Shown here: piece by piece, positions 1 through 15,000 of the stretch | Numbering within the stretch: the first letter of the stretch is position 1 | Layout: each line of letters starts with the position of its first letter | Source of the DNA: Nocardia ignorata NBRC 108230 | Lineage (GTDB): Bacteria > Actinomycetota > Actinomycetes > Mycobacteriales > Mycobacteriaceae | Assembly (NCBI RefSeq): GCF_001612905.1 | Contig: NZ_BDBI01000012.1 | Coordinates: forward strand, 310,001 to 374,000 | Length of the DNA stretch: 64,000 nt | Reading direction: 5' to 3' | Translations under genes and position numbers: made by a program | The notes under the pieces: generated by a model | The model's input: only the letters and a program-made list of their open reading frames with translations | The model's database searches: none | What the model was told of the DNA's origin: nothing

Positions 1-2
1 AG

Positions 3-3000
3 ATCGACGCCGCCCTCACCGCCCATCCGGATGTCGACCTGTCGGTCACCGTCCCCGTGCACAACAATGCCGGTACCACCGTCCTGGCCTCCTACGTCGT
101 CCCCGTCGAGGATCACCGCGTAGATCCCGCGCAGCTGCAACTGTTCGCCCGCGAATCACTGCCGCCGCACATGGTTCCAGCGGTGATCGTGCCGCTGGAC
201 CAGCTGCCGGTGAACGCGTTCGGCAAACTCGATCGCCGCGCGCTGCCGGAACCGGAATTCGGTGCGGTTCCGGCCGGACGCGACCCGGAAACGGACCGTG
301 AGATCTTGATGGCGGGCCTGTTCAGCGAGATCCTCGGTGTCCCCCAGGTCGGCGCCGACGACAGCTTCTTCGCCCTCGGCGGTGACAGCATCCTCTCGAT
401 CCAGCTGGTGGCGCGTGCGAAAGCCGTCGGGCTGGGTTTCTCCACCCAGGACGTGTTCGAGCACAAGACCGTCGCGGGCCTGGCCGCCATGGCCGCCGAG
501 GCCGGTGGCGCCCCGCAGCTGCGCGAACTCCCCGGCGGTGGCGTCGGACCGATCCCGCTGTCGCCGATCGTGCACGCCATGCTCGGCCGCGGGCATTACG
601 ACCGGTTCGCGCAGGCCACCCTCGTCGAACTACCCGACCGGCTCGACCCGGCACATCTGGCACGCGCCCTACAGGCCCTGCTGGATCGTCACGACATGCT
701 GCGCGCCGTCCTGCACGTCGATGACTCCGACGAGCACCGCCTCGAAGTGCCTGCCCCCGGAACCATCGATGCCGACTCCGTCATCACCCACGTGACGCTG
801 CGTCACCGCGACGCCGCCGAAGTCGACCGGCACCTACAGCAGGCCGCCGACCGTCTCGACCCCGCCGCCGGTGTCCTTGTGCAGGCTGTCCGGGTCCAGG
901 ACGGCACCGGCACGGGCCCCGACCTGCTGTGGTTGGTGGTCCATCACCTCGCCGTCGACGCGGTGTCGTGGCGGATCCTGCTCACCGACCTGGCCCGCAC
1001 CTGGCTACAGGTATCCACCGGCGAGGACCCGCGGCCCGGCACAGGAACAACCTCGGTGCGGAGCTGGGTCCACGGCCTGACCGAACAGGCCGCCACCCGA
1101 CGCCCGGCGGAACTGGAACGCTGGAAAACCGTTCTCGCCGAGGGAAACCGGTTGCTCGGGTCACGGCCGCTGGACCCCGAACGCGATGTCATGGCCACCG
1201 CCGACCGGATCCGGTTGCGTCTTCCCGCGGACATCACCGACGCCGTCCTCACCGGCATCCCGGCCCGGTTCCACGGCAGCGCCAACGATCCGCTGTTGGC
1301 GGCGCTCGCCCTGGCCACGGCGCAGTGGCGGGCCCGCCGCGATGCCACCGCGGGGACGGAACTGATTTCGCTGGAAGGGCACGGCCGCGAGGAACAGGCG
1401 GTGCCAGGTGCGGATCTGAGCGCCACCGTCGGCTGGTTCACCACCCGATTCCCGGTCCGGCTCGACCTGTCCGGCGTCGATCTCGATGATGCCTTCACCG
1501 GCGGCCCCGCAGCGGGGGCGGCGATCAAACAGGTGAAGGAACATTTACGCGCGGTCCCGGACAACGGGATCGGTTACGGCATGCTGCGTTATCTCGACCC
1601 CGTGGGCAGTGCCGAGCTCGGGACCGCGTCGGAACCCCAGATCAGTTTCAACTATCTGGGGCGGGTGGGTGTCGGCGACCACTCGGGGGCGTGGACACCC
1701 ACCACCGAATTCACCTCGCTCACCGCGACCACCGATCCTCGAATGTCGTTGCCCGCGATCGTGGATGTGAACGCGATCGCGGTGCCCGGCCCCGACGGGC
1801 TCGAGCTCGAGGCCACCTGGGAATACGCGACCGGCATCATGGACGCCGACGAGGTGTCCGCACTGGCCGATCTGTGGGTGCGGGCGCTGCACAGTCTCGC
1901 CGCGCATCTGCGCACCGACGGCGCAGGCGGTTTCACCCCGTCCGATTTCCCGCTGGTCACGGTCTCGCAGACCGATATCGATCGCTGGGCGCGGGAGTTC
2001 CCGGCGATGACCGATGTGTGGCCGCTGACCGCGCTGCAAACCGGGCTGCTGTTCCACACCCTCTACGACCGCGACGGCGACGACAGCTACATCGTGCAGG
2101 CATCACTGACCCTCGCCGGTGAGGTCGACGCCCAGCGCATGCGCCAGGCCGCCCAAACCCTCATCGACCGTCACGACAGCCTGCGCACCGCCTTCGTCGA
2201 AACCGCCGACGGTCCCCGCCAGATCGTGCTGCACAGTGTCCGCGCCGATTGGCGCGAAGCCGATCTCAGCACCCACGACCCCGCCGGACGCGACCGCGAG
2301 ATCCATCGCCTCACCACCGAAGCGACCGCACCGTTCGATCCCGCCTGCCCGCCGCTGCTGCGCTTCCAACTGTTGCGCACCGGTGTCGGCGAGTATCGGC
2401 TGCTGATCACCGACCATCATCTCGTGCTGGACGGCTGGTCGATGCCGTTGCTGATCCACCAGCTCCTCGTGTTGTACACCGGCGGCGATGCCGGTGAGCT
2501 CCCGGCTCCGCGATCGTTCCGGGACTACCTGCAGTGGTTGCACTCCCAGGACGATGCCGCCGCCACGGCCGCCTGGCAGCGAATGCTGGACGGGGTGGAC
2601 AACCCCACCCGGGTCTCGGGCCGCCCAAACCGTACGGGTGGTGCGGCCAGTAGTGAGGTCGGGCTCGACCTCGATGCCGCTACCGCCGCCGCGGTCCTCG
2701 ATCTCGGTCGCTCCCACGGTGTCACCGCGGGCACCACCGTCGAGGTGGCGTGGGCGCTGCTGCTCACGGCTCTCACCGGACGTTCCGATGTGGTGTTCGG
2801 CAATACGGTGTCGCACCGTCCGCCGCAGCTCCTCGGCGTGGAACACATGGTCGGCCTGTTCATCAACACCCTGCCGGTGCGGGTGCGCCTCGACCCTCAC
2901 GAAAGCGTCGGCGACCTGCTGATCCGGGTGCAATCCGAGCAGGCCGCGATGCTCGAGCACCGCCATATCGGTTTGGCGGAACTGCAGCGCGCCACCGGGA

Positions 3001-6000
3001 TCGCGGACATGTTCGACACCGTCACGGTGCTCGAGTCCTATCCGCTGGACCGGGAAGGGCTGGCCCGCGATCTCGACGCGGCCGGGCTGCGGCTGATCGA
3101 TCTCGACGCCCAGGACGCCACCCCGTTCCCGCTGAGCCTGCAGGTCACTCCGCCGCGTCCCACCGGCGACGACGCGGGCACCTACACGCTCACCCTGCGC
3201 TACGCCACCGACCGGTTCGACACCGATCAGGCCGCCACCCTGCTCACACGATTCGAACGGATCCTGACCCAGCTGGTCACCGAGCCCGCCACCCGCACAG
3301 CCGCTGTCACCCCGGGACCCGGTGAACCGGTGCCCGCCACGGGCGCTCCCGCCGTCCCCGAACGAACCCTGCACGAGATTCTCACCGCGACCGCCCACCG
3401 ATATCCCGATGCCGCCGCCGTCAGGTCCGGCGACAACACCCTCACCTACCGTGAGCTGCGGCAGCGGGCGGGTGAACTCGCGAGCGTGCTCGTTGCTCGC
3501 GGTGCGCGTCCCGAAACGTTCGTCGCCCTGGCCCTGCCTCGGTCGATCGACCTGGTCGTCGCGATCTGGGCGGTCTCCGAAACCGGTGCCGCGTTCATTC
3601 CGCTCGATCCGGCCGATCCCGGCGAGCGCATCGCCGGGATGCTGGCCGATTCGGGCACGGGCTTGGGTATTACGACCGCTCCCGTCGCCGCGCATCTGCC
3701 CCGCACCGTCGACTGGCTGACCCTCGACGACGCCCCCACGCCTCACACTGCGCCGGCACCTTCCCGGCCGGTAGCACCCGACAGCACCGCCTACCTGATC
3801 TTCACCTCCGGTTCGACCGGAACCCCGAAAGCGGTGCAGGTGACCCACCGCGGTCTGGCCGACCTCGTCGCCGCCCACACCGCGGCCTTCGGCGCGGACG
3901 CCACCTCCACGGTCTTGCAGGTCGCCTCACCGGGTTTCGATGCCAGCGTCTCGGAACTGCTGCTGGCCCACGGCAACGGCGCCTGCCTGCTGATCGCACC
4001 ACCGGATGTGTACGGCGGCGCGGACCTCACCGAACTGCTGCGCACCGCACAGGTCACCCACGCCATCATCACCCCGTCGGTGCTGAACACCCTCGACCCG
4101 GCGCGGGTACCGGACCTCACCGCGATCGCGGTGGTCGGTGAAGCCACCGGCGCGGACACCGTGAAGCGGTGGGCGCCCGGCCGACGGTTGATGAACCATT
4201 ACGGACCGACCGAAACCACGATCTGGGCAACCGATTCTGCCGCCCTGCACCCCAGTGAACCGGTGACGATCGGTGGTCCCGTCCACGGCGTCTCCGTCGC
4301 GGTCCTCGACATGTGGTTGCGGCCGGTACCGGTCGGGGTCACGGGGGAGCTGTATGTCGGTGGTCCGGGGCTGGCGCGCGGCTATTTCGCCAGGCCCGCG
4401 ACCACCGCATCCCGTTTCATCGCCGCCGGCGGTGGCGAACGCCTGTACCGCACAGGCGATTCCGTGCGCTGGATTCGCGGACGCACCGGGCTGGAACTGG
4501 AATACCTGGGCCGCAACGATCAACAGGTCAAGATCCACGGCCTGCGCATCGAACCGGGGGAGATCGACGCTCAGCTCGCCCGCCACACCGCAGTGGCGAG
4601 CGCCGCCACCGTCACCCGCACGGGCCCGACCGGTGAACCGATCCTGGTGTCCTTCGTCGTCGGCGCACCCGGCCGAAACCTGGACACGACGCAACTGCAC
4701 GACCACCTCGACCACACCCTCGCCCACTACATGCACCCCACGACGATCGTCGAACTCGACGAAATGCCGGTCACCCCCACCGGCAAGATCGACCGTAAAG
4801 CGCTGCGACAGCACCAACTCACCGCACCCGACACCGCCGGACGCGTCCCTGCCACGCCCGCCGAACGCACGATGGCGGACCTGTTCGCGCAGGTCCTGAA
4901 CCTGGACAGGGTGTCCGCCGACAGCAACTTCTTCACCCTCGGCGGCGACAGCATCGTCTCCATGCGCCTGGTCGCGCTCGCCCGGGCCGCCGGGCTCGTC
5001 CTCACCCCACGCGAGGTGTTCGAAGCGAAGACGGTGGCCGCGCTCGCCGCCACCGCCCGCCGCGACACCTCCGCAACGGGCAGCGACGACACCCCGGGAT
5101 CACCGCTGGTCACCCTCGACGATGACGCGATCCTCGCACTGCGGCAACAATATCCTGGCCTGGCCGACGTCTGGCCGCTGTCACCGATGCAGTCGGGTAT
5201 CCACTTCCACTCCACCTTCACCGCCGACGCGGACAACTACACCGTCCAGACGTCTATCGGCTTCACCGGTGAGATCGACGCCGACCGCCTGCGCCGCGCC
5301 ACCCAGGCACTGATCGACCGCCACGACATCCTGCGCGCCGGATTCGCCGAAACCGCCGCCGGACCACACCAGATCGTGCTCGACCACGCCGACACCGACT
5401 TCCGCGAAATCGACCTGACCGGCGGACAGGACCCCCGCGCCGCCACCGACATCGCCGCCGCCGACGCCGCGGCCGGTTTCGACCTGTCCGCACCGCCGCT
5501 GATCCGCTTCACCCTGATCCGCCTCGAACCCGGTGTGCACCGGCTGCTGGTCACCGATCACCACGTGATCCTCGACGGCTGGTCGATGCCGCTGCTCATG
5601 GGCGAACTGCTCGAAAACTACGGTGCCCCCGAGCGAATCGGCACCGCCGGACCCGCGCCTTCCTACCGTGACTACCTGACCTGGCTGCAACACCAGGACC
5701 CCGACGCGTCCAAATCCGCTTGGGCGCGGGAATTCGCGGACGTGGATTCCCCGCCCCGCGTCGCCCGCGGAGCAGGCACCTCGGGCAACGCCGCCGAGGT
5801 GATCACCGACCTGCCCGCCGACCTGTACCGCGAGCTGCGTGATGTCGCCGCCGACGCGGCCGTCACCGTCAGTACCACGGTCGCCGCGGCCTGGGCGCTG
5901 AATCTGCGCGTCCTCACCGGCGAAACCGATGTCGTCTTCGGCTCGGCGGTGTCGGGCCGGCCACCGGAGCTGCCACAGGTGGAACGCACTCTGGGCATGT

Positions 6001-9000
6001 TCCTCAACACCATCCCGGTCCGGGTCCGGCTCGAGCCCGAACACACACTGCGCGACCTGCTCGTACGGGTCCAGGAGCAGCACGCCCGCATGCTCGACCA
6101 CCACTACATCGGGCTCCCCGAAATCCATCGCAGCGTCGGCGTCACCGAATTGTTCGACACCGCGGTCACATTCCAGTCGTTCCCCGTCGACCGCCCCGCC
6201 CTGCAACGACTCGTCGACTCCGCGGGCCTGCGTGTCGACGAGATCTCCGGCGTCGACGCCACCCCGTTCCCGTTGAGCCTGGTCGTCGCTCCCACTCCCG
6301 AAGGTGCATCGGGCCTGCGGATCACGCTCCGCTTCCTGACCGACGAATTCGACAGCACCCACGCCGACCACATCCTCACCCGGTTCGTGGACGTCCTCAC
6401 CCGCATCGCCCGCGACCCGGCCACCCGGCTCGGTGCACTCGCACTTCCCGGCGTACCGGCTCCCGCCCACCCGGACACCGTCCACCACACCCCGGCCACC
6501 CTCGCGGGCATCCTCACCGCCACCGCCGCCCACACCCCTGGTGCCGTCGCCGCGCAGTGCGGTGCGGCCTCCCTCACCTACCGCGAACTCGACGAACGAT
6601 CCAACCGCCTCGCCCGGGCCCTGCTGCGTCGCGGCGCCCGGCCCGGCCGGATCACCGCCCTCGCGCTCCCACGCTCACTCACCGGCGTCGTGGCCCTGTG
6701 GGCGGCCGCCAAAGCGGGGACGGCGTTCCTCCCGATCGACCCGAAGCTGCCCGCCGGACGGATCGAATTCCTGCTGTCGGACTCCGGGGCACCGCTCGGC
6801 ATCACCGATTCCGTCACCGCACCGAAACTGCCCGATGGCACCGACTGGCTGATCGTCGACGACGAACACACCCGCCGCAGCGTGGCCGCCGAATCGCCGG
6901 AACCGCTCACCATCCACGGTGTGCATCCCGATCACAGTGCCTACGTCATCTACACCTCCGGTTCCACCGGCACCCCCAAAGGCGTCCTGGTCTGCCACCG
7001 TGCCCTCACCGACCTGGTCGCGGCTCAACACCGGACACTGCATGTCGACGACAGTGCCACGGTCCTGCAGGTCGCGTCTCCCAGTTTCGACGCCAACCTG
7101 TTCGAACTGCTCATGGCACACGGATCGGGCGCACGGCTCGTCATCGCACCTCCGGATGTGTACGGCGGCCGTGAATTGGCCGATCTCGTTCGCCGCGAAC
7201 ACATCTCGCACGCGGTGATCACCCCGTCCGCGCTGGCCACCGTCCCGGTCGACGACCTCACTACGTTGCGGGTCCTGGCGACGGCCGGGGAACCGGTCGG
7301 ACGGGAACTGGTCCAACGGTGGGCACCGGGCCGCACCATGCTCAATCTCTACGGCCCCAGCGAAACCACCATCTGGGCAACCGCATCCGAACTGTCCGCC
7401 GACGCGCCCATCGGTATCGGCCGCCCCGTCGGTCCGGTCGCCGCCACCGTCCTCGACAGCTGGCTGCGACCCGTCCCGCAGGGCGTGGCAGGCGAGCTGT
7501 ACCTGTTCGGTCCGGGGCTGGCCGAAGGCTATATCGACCGGCCAGGACTGACCGCCGCCCGGTTCATCGCCTGCCCGTTCGGCAACGGCGGCGCCCGCAT
7601 GTACCGCACCGGCGATCTCGTCCGCCGCAATGCCGACGGCGACCTGGAATTCGTGGGCCGCAACGACTTCCAGGTGAAAGTCCGCGGCTCACGTGTCGAA
7701 CTCGGCGAAATCGACGCCGCGCTCACGGGCCGCCCCGACATCACCTTCGCGACCACCCTCGCACACACCGACCACGGGGGACCGGCACGCCTGGTGTCCT
7801 ATGTGGTGCCCGCACCGGGGGAGGACGTCTCGGTCGAGTCCCTCACCGCCGCCCTCGCCGCCGCGCTGCCCACCTACATGGTGCCCGCCGCCGTCATGAT
7901 CCTGGATGACGTACCACTCACCGCCCACGGCAAACTCGACCGCGACCGCCTACCTGAACCCGTATTCGCCGCACGCGAATACCGGGCTCCCACCTCCTGG
8001 CCGGAAGAGCTCGTCGCCGCAGCCTTCGCACAGGTCCTCGACGTGCACCGGGTCGGCGCCGACGACGACTTCTTCGCCCTCGGTGGCGATTCGCTCAGCG
8101 CCTCGCTGGTGGTCGCCCGGGTCGGTGCCGCGCTCGGTGTGCGGGTACCGGTGCGTGCCCTGTTCGAGGCACCAACCGTCGCCGCCCTCGCCCGCCACAC
8201 CACCACTGTGCGCACCGGCGAACGGATCCCGCTCACCGCCCGCCCGCACCCCGAATCCCTGCCGCTGTCACTGGCCCAGCAACGCATGTGGTTCCTCAAC
8301 CGGTTCGAACCGGAATCCGCCGCACACAACATTCCCGTCATGCTGCGCCTCACCGGCGAACTCGACACCGACGCCTTGCGCCACGCCCTCATCGACGTCA
8401 TCGCCCGCCACGAAGTACTGCGCACCGTCTATCCCGAGACCGCGGGTGAACCTCGTCAGCTGGTGCTGGCCGAACCCGCCCCTGCTCTGCACACCATTCC
8501 CGTCGACACCGCAACCCTCGCCGATACCGTGAATACGTTCGTGCGCAACGGATTCGACGTCACCTCCGAGGTCCCGCTCCGCATCGGACTGTTCGATCTG
8601 GGCACCGGCGAATACCTGCTCGCCCTCGTCGTCCACCACATCGCGGGCGACGGCCGATCCATGGGCCCACTGGCCCGCGATGTCGTCACCGCCTATGCGG
8701 CCCGGGTCGGCGGGCACGCACCCCACTGGCAGCCCCTGCCCGTCCAATACGCCGACTACGCACTGTGGCAGCGGGAAGTCCTCGGCGCCGCCGCCGACCC
8801 CGAATCGTTGCTGTCCACCCAGCTGCGGTTCTGGCGGGAAACCCTCGCCGACGCCCCCGACCGGCTCGATCTCCCCACCGACCGCCCCCGCCCACCCGTC
8901 GCCTCACTGGCCGGTGGCCGCATCCCCGTCGACATCGGCGCCGGCCTGCACACCCGGCTGCGCGAACTCGCCCACAGTCGCGGTTCCTCACTGTTCATGG

Positions 9001-12000
9001 TGATGCACGCCGCCCTCGCCGCCGTCCTCGGCCGCCTCAGCGGCAGCGACGACGTCGTGATCGGCACCCCCGTCGCGGGCCGGGGCGAACCCGCCCTCGA
9101 GGATCTGGTCGGCATGTTCGTCAACACCCTCGCCCTGCGCACCGCTGTCGACACCGGCGAACCGTTCACCGAACTGCTCACCCGCACCCGCGACACCGAC
9201 CTGGCCGCTTTCGAACACGGCGATGCGCCGTTCGAACGGGTTGTGGAGGAACTCAATCCGCAACGCGCCGCCGACCGGCACCCGCTGTTCCAGGTGATGC
9301 TCGCCTTCCAGAGCCTGTCCGGTACCGACGTCGAGCTGCCCGGCATCACCGTCTCCCGCGCCGACATCGATACCGGCCTGTCCCAATTCGACCTGCAACT
9401 GATCCTCGCCGACTCCTACGACGACGGGGGAGCAGCGTGCGGGCTCTCCGGAACGCTCACCTTCGCCCGCGACCTGTTCGACGAAACCACCGCCCACGCA
9501 TTCCTCACGCGACTGCTCCGGGTCCTCGAAGCCATCACCACCGACCCCACCGAAGCCGTCGGCGATCTCGGATGGCTCGACCGCACCGAACACCACGACC
9601 TCTCGACCCGGGTCGGTCCGCGTCCGATTGGCCCCCGGCCCCCGGCCCTGCTACCGGACGTTTTCGCCGCCGCCGTCAACGACAATCCCACCGGCATCGC
9701 CGTGGTCTCCGGCGACACCGAACTCACCTACCGCGAACTCGACACCCGTTCCAACCAGCTGGCACGGCTGTTGATCCGCCACGGCGCCGGGCCCGAACAT
9801 CCCGTGCTCGTCGCCACCGGCCGCACCGCTGACGAAGTCGTCGCCTGGTGGGCGGTCGTCAAGACCGGTGCACCCTACGTCCCGGTGGATCCCCGCTATC
9901 CAGCCGGCCGCATCGAACAGATGGTCACCGACTCGCGCGCCACCCTCGGCGTCACCCTGACCGGCGCACGGCCCCAACTGCCCGGCACCGTCGACTGGAT
10001 CCTGCTCGACTCACCGGCCGAAACCCCGGAACCGGCCAGCGAATCCGCCGAACCCGTCACCGACACCGACCGGGTGCGGCCACTCCACGCCACCAACGTC
10101 GCCTACATCGTGTTCACCTCCGGGTCCACCGGTCGCCCCAAGGGCGTCGCGATCACCCACACCGGAATCGCCGACTTCGTCGCCGGACAACGCCTCGGCA
10201 CCCCGCCCCGCAACAGCGATCGCGTCCTGCACTTCGCCTCACCGTCCTTCGACGCCTCGCTCCTGGAAATCCTGCTCGCCACCGGCCGCGCCGCCACCCT
10301 CGTCATCGCCCCCACCGACATCTACGGCGGCGACGAACTGGCCGAATTCCTGCGCACCCACCGCATCACCCACGCCTTCATCACCCCCGCCGCCCTCGCC
10401 TCCGTCGACCCCACCGGCCTCGACCACCTCCAGCACATCGTGTCCGGTGGCGACGAAGTCCCCGCCGACCTCATCAACCGGTGGGCAGGCAGCGACCGTG
10501 CGGGCACCCGCGAATTCCGGGTCCTCTACGGGCCCACCGAAACCACCATGCTCGCCACCTCCACCCGACCGATCCAACCCGGCGAACGACCCACCATCGG
10601 CACCCCACTGCCCGGAATCCAGGCACTGGTCCTCGACGACCGGCTCCGGCCCGCACCGGTCGGTGTCAGCGGCGAACTGTATCTGGCCGGACCAGCCCTG
10701 GCCCGCGGCTACCTCAACCGCGCCGCAACCAACGCCGACCGATTCACCGCCTGCCCCTACGCCGAACCCGGCGGCCGCATGTACCGCACCGGCGACCTCG
10801 TCCGCTGGAACACCCGTGGCGACCTGGAATTCCTGGGACGCAACGACTTCCAGGTGAAGGTGCGCGGCTTCCGCGTCGAACTCGGCGAGATCGACACCGC
10901 CCTCGGCGCCCGCCCCGACATCGCCTACGCGGTAACCATCCCACGCCGCGAAGGCACCGGCCCCGTCACGCTGGTGTCCTATGTGGTCGCGGCACCGGGT
11001 GCCGAAATCTCCGTCGACACCCTCACCACCGCACTCACCGACACCCTGCCCGCCTACATGGTGCCCGCCGCGATCATGGTCCTCGACCGGATCCCGCTCT
11101 CACCCAACGGCAAACTCGACCGCAAGGCCCTCCCCGAACCCGTCCAGCAGACCAGGCAGTTCCGTGCCCCGACCTCACCGGTCGAGGAAATCGTGGCGGG
11201 TGTCTTCACCGACGTACTCGGCCTCGACCGTGCCGTCGGCGCCGACGACGACTTCTTCGAACTCGGCGGCAACAGTCTCGTCGCCACCCGCGTCGCCGCC
11301 CGCATCGGCGCCGCCCTCGACGCCACCGTGCCGGTCGCGATGATCTTCGACGCACCGACCGTCGCCAAACTCGCCGCCCGCGCCGAATCCCACGCCGACA
11401 CCGGACGAGTGGCGCTCACCCCACAACCCCGGCCGCCGCACATCCCGCTGTCCTACGCACAGCAGCGCATGTGGTTCCTCAACCGGTTCGAACCCGATTC
11501 GGCCGCCTACAGCATCCCCATCGTCATCCGCCTCACCGGCCACCTCGACACCGACGCCCTGCACCGCGCCCTCACCGACGTCGTCGACCGGCACGAGGTC
11601 CTGCGCACCCGCTACCCGCACGTCGACGGCGAGCCAGCACAGGTCGTCCTACCGGCCCACCTCGCCACGCCACCCCTGCACCCCGTCCCGATCGACGACA
11701 GCGCTTTGCCCGCCGCGCTCGCCGCACTCCTGCGCACCGCATTCGACGTCACAACCGAAATCCCGCTGCGTGCCAGGCTCTACGAGACCGGTCCCGACAC
11801 CTGGGTGCTTGCCGTAGTCCTGCACCACATCTGCGGCGACGGATCCTCCCTCGCCCCACTGGCCCGCGACATGATGACCGCCTACCAGGCCCGAGTCGAC
11901 GGCCACCCACCCACCTGGACACCGCTACTTGTCCAGTACGCCGACTACGCCATCTGGCAGCACACCGTCCTGGGCGCCGCACACGACCCCGACTCGCTGC

Positions 12001-15000
12001 TACGCGCGCAAATCGACTACTGGACCACCCGACTCGCCGATCTGCCGCCGCTGCTCGAACTTCCCACCGACCGTCCGCGGCCACCGATCCAGACCTACAC
12101 CGGTGGCAACGTCGAACTCACCGTCGACGCCGACCTGCACACCGCCTTGGAAAAGGTCGCGCGCGCCCACAACAGCACCCTGTTCATGGTGTTCCACGCC
12201 GCCCTCGCCGCCACTCTCGGCCGCATCGCCGCCACCGACGACATCGCCATCGGCACGCCCTACGCCGGTCGCGGCGAACGCGAACTCGACGACCTCGTCG
12301 GCATGTTCGTCAACACCCTGGTCCTGCGCACCCACCTCACCGACCACATGACCTTCACCGAACTCCTCGAGCACGTGCGCGGCGACGACCTCGCCGCATT
12401 CGGGCACGCCGACGTCCCGTTCGAACGCCTCGTCCAAGAACTCAACCCCGTCCGCTCCCACGCCCACCACCCCCTGTTCCAGGTGATGCTCGCCTTCCAG
12501 AACCACACCACGACCGACTTCCAGCTCCCCGGACTCAGCGCCTCGGCCGTCGAAGCCGACACCGCGACCTCCCTGTTCGACCTCCAGATCACCGTCTCCG
12601 ACACCCACGACAGCACCGGCACACCCACCGGAATGAACGGCACCATCACCTACGCCACCGACCTGTTCGACCCGGCCACCGCCACCACCATCGCCGAGCG
12701 CCTGCAACGGATCCTGCGCGCACTCGCCACCGACCCGACCCGCCAGATCCACGACGTCGACCTCCTCGACACCGGCGAACGCGACGCACTCCTGCACCGG
12801 TGGAACCACACCGAACACCCCCTCGACCCCCGCCAAACCCTCGCAAGCCTGTTCACCCACGCCGCACGCATCCACGCCGACCGGCCTGCCGTCGAGTACG
12901 GCTCCGAAGCCCTGGCGTATGCCGAATTCGCCGCACGCGTCAACCGGCTCGCCCGCTGGCTCATCGCCCGCGGCGTCGGCCCGGACACTCTCGTCGCACT
13001 GCGCATGCCGCGATCCCTCGACCAGGTCACCGCCATGTACGCCGTCCACGCCGCCGGCGGCGGATACGTCCCCATCGACCCCGCCCACCCCGCCGACCGC
13101 GTCGACTACATGCTCACCACCGCGGCACCCGTCCTCGAACTCACCTCGCTCGACGGAATCGACCTCACCGGTTACGACGACACCCCCGTCACAAACACCG
13201 ACCGCCGCACCCCACTACGACCCGACAACATCGCGTACGCCCTGTTCACCTCGGGATCCACCGGGCGGCCCAAAGGTGTTGCCGTGCCGCACAGCGCGGT
13301 TCTCAACCAGCTCCACTGGATCATCGACACCTACCGGCTCACCACCGCCGACACAGTCCTGCAGAAGACCCCAGCCACCTTCGACGTGTCGGTCTGGGAA
13401 CTGTTCGCCACCCTCGCCGTCGGCGCCCGCCTGGTGATCGCCCGACCCGACGGACACACCGACCCCGCCTACCTGGCCGACACCATCGCCGACCGGCAGG
13501 TCACCGTCACCTCCTTCGTCCCGTCCATGCTCGCGGCCTTCGCCGACGCCGCCCCCGCGAGATCCCTGGAGCCGTTGCGCGCCTTGCTCGTCGGCGGCGA
13601 AGCGTTCGGCGCCGACGTGGTGTCGGCCGCACGCCGAGCCATGCCCCACACCGAACTACACAATCTCTACGGCCCCACCGAATTCACCGTGCACGCCACC
13701 GCCCACCACGTCACCCACGGCGACACCGGCAGCATCCCCATGGGCACACCGGTGTGGAACGTCCGCGCCCACATCCTCGACAACCGCCTGCGCCCGGTTC
13801 CGCCCGGGGTAGCGGGGGACCTCTACCTCGCCGGCAACCAGATCGCCCGCGGCTACCACGCCCACCCCGCCCTCACCGCGGAACGATTCGTCCCCGACCC
13901 GTTCACCGCGGGCCAGCGCATGTACCGCACAGGTGACCGGGCCCGCCGCCTGCGCACCGGCGAACTGGAATACCTGGGCCGCACCGACTTCCAGGTGAAA
14001 CTGCGCGGCCTGCGCATCGAACTGGGCGAGATCGAAGCCGTCCTCGCCGAGCACCCCACCGTCGCTCGCGCGATCGCCGCCGTCCACACCTCCGGCACCG
14101 GCGACCGGCTCGTCGCCTACCTCATGCCCGCGGCAGGCCACGACGTCGACACCGATGCCGTCCTCGCCCACGCCGCCGCCGAACTCCCCGACTACATGGT
14201 GCCCACCACGGTCATGGTGCTCGACACCGTGCCGCTGACCGACTCCGGCAAACTCCACCGTAAACACCTACCGGAGCCGGTGTTCGACGTGGGGGAGTTC
14301 CGGGAACCGGAATCCTGGCTCGAAGGCGAGGTCGCCCGGGTCTACGAGCACGTTCTCGGCATGGCCCGCGTCGGTGCCGACGACGACTTCTACGCCCTCG
14401 GCGGCAACTCCCTCAAGTCGGTGCAGGTGGTCAGCGAACTTCGCAAGGAACTCGACTACGAGGTCCCCGTCAGCTGGATCCTGTCCGACCCACGCCCCAC
14501 CGACCTCGCCAAGCGCATCGAAACCGGAATGCGCACCGGGCACACCACCGAACCCACCACACCCGGATTCGATGTCGTGCTACCGATCCGCACCACCGGG
14601 ACACAATCCCCGCTGTTCTGCGTCCACCCCGCGTCCGGCCTGGCCTGGTGCTACCGCCCGCTCGGCGAATACCTGACCGAGGACCGACCCATCTACGGAA
14701 TCCAGGCACCACAACTGAGCGGCGAACCGGGGTCCGCGACCATCGAAGACACCGCCCGCCGCTACCTCGACGAAATCCGCGCCATCCAGCCGCACGGCCC
14801 CTACCACCTGCTCGGCTGGTCACTGGGCGGCCAGATCGCCCACGCCGTCGCCGCCGAAATACGCGCCGCCGGAGAACAAGTCGCGCTGCTGGCCCTGCTC
14901 GACGCCGAAGCCGACGGATTCGATCCCACCGCCGTCACCACCGTGACGGCCGGTGAACTGGTCGCCAACCTCGGCCCGGTGATGGGTATCGATTTCGTCC

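Noticed and set aside
2103..3878. 591-residue open frame antisense to the NRPS gene
   Set aside because: Gly/Asp/Arg-rich low-complexity antisense shadow; the plus strand has clear C and A domains here.
9848..13936. 1362-residue open frame on the plus strand inside the NRPS gene
   Set aside because: It is the second frame of the NRPS coding sequence, almost entirely Arg/His/Pro/Thr, with no domains; a GC-bias artefact.
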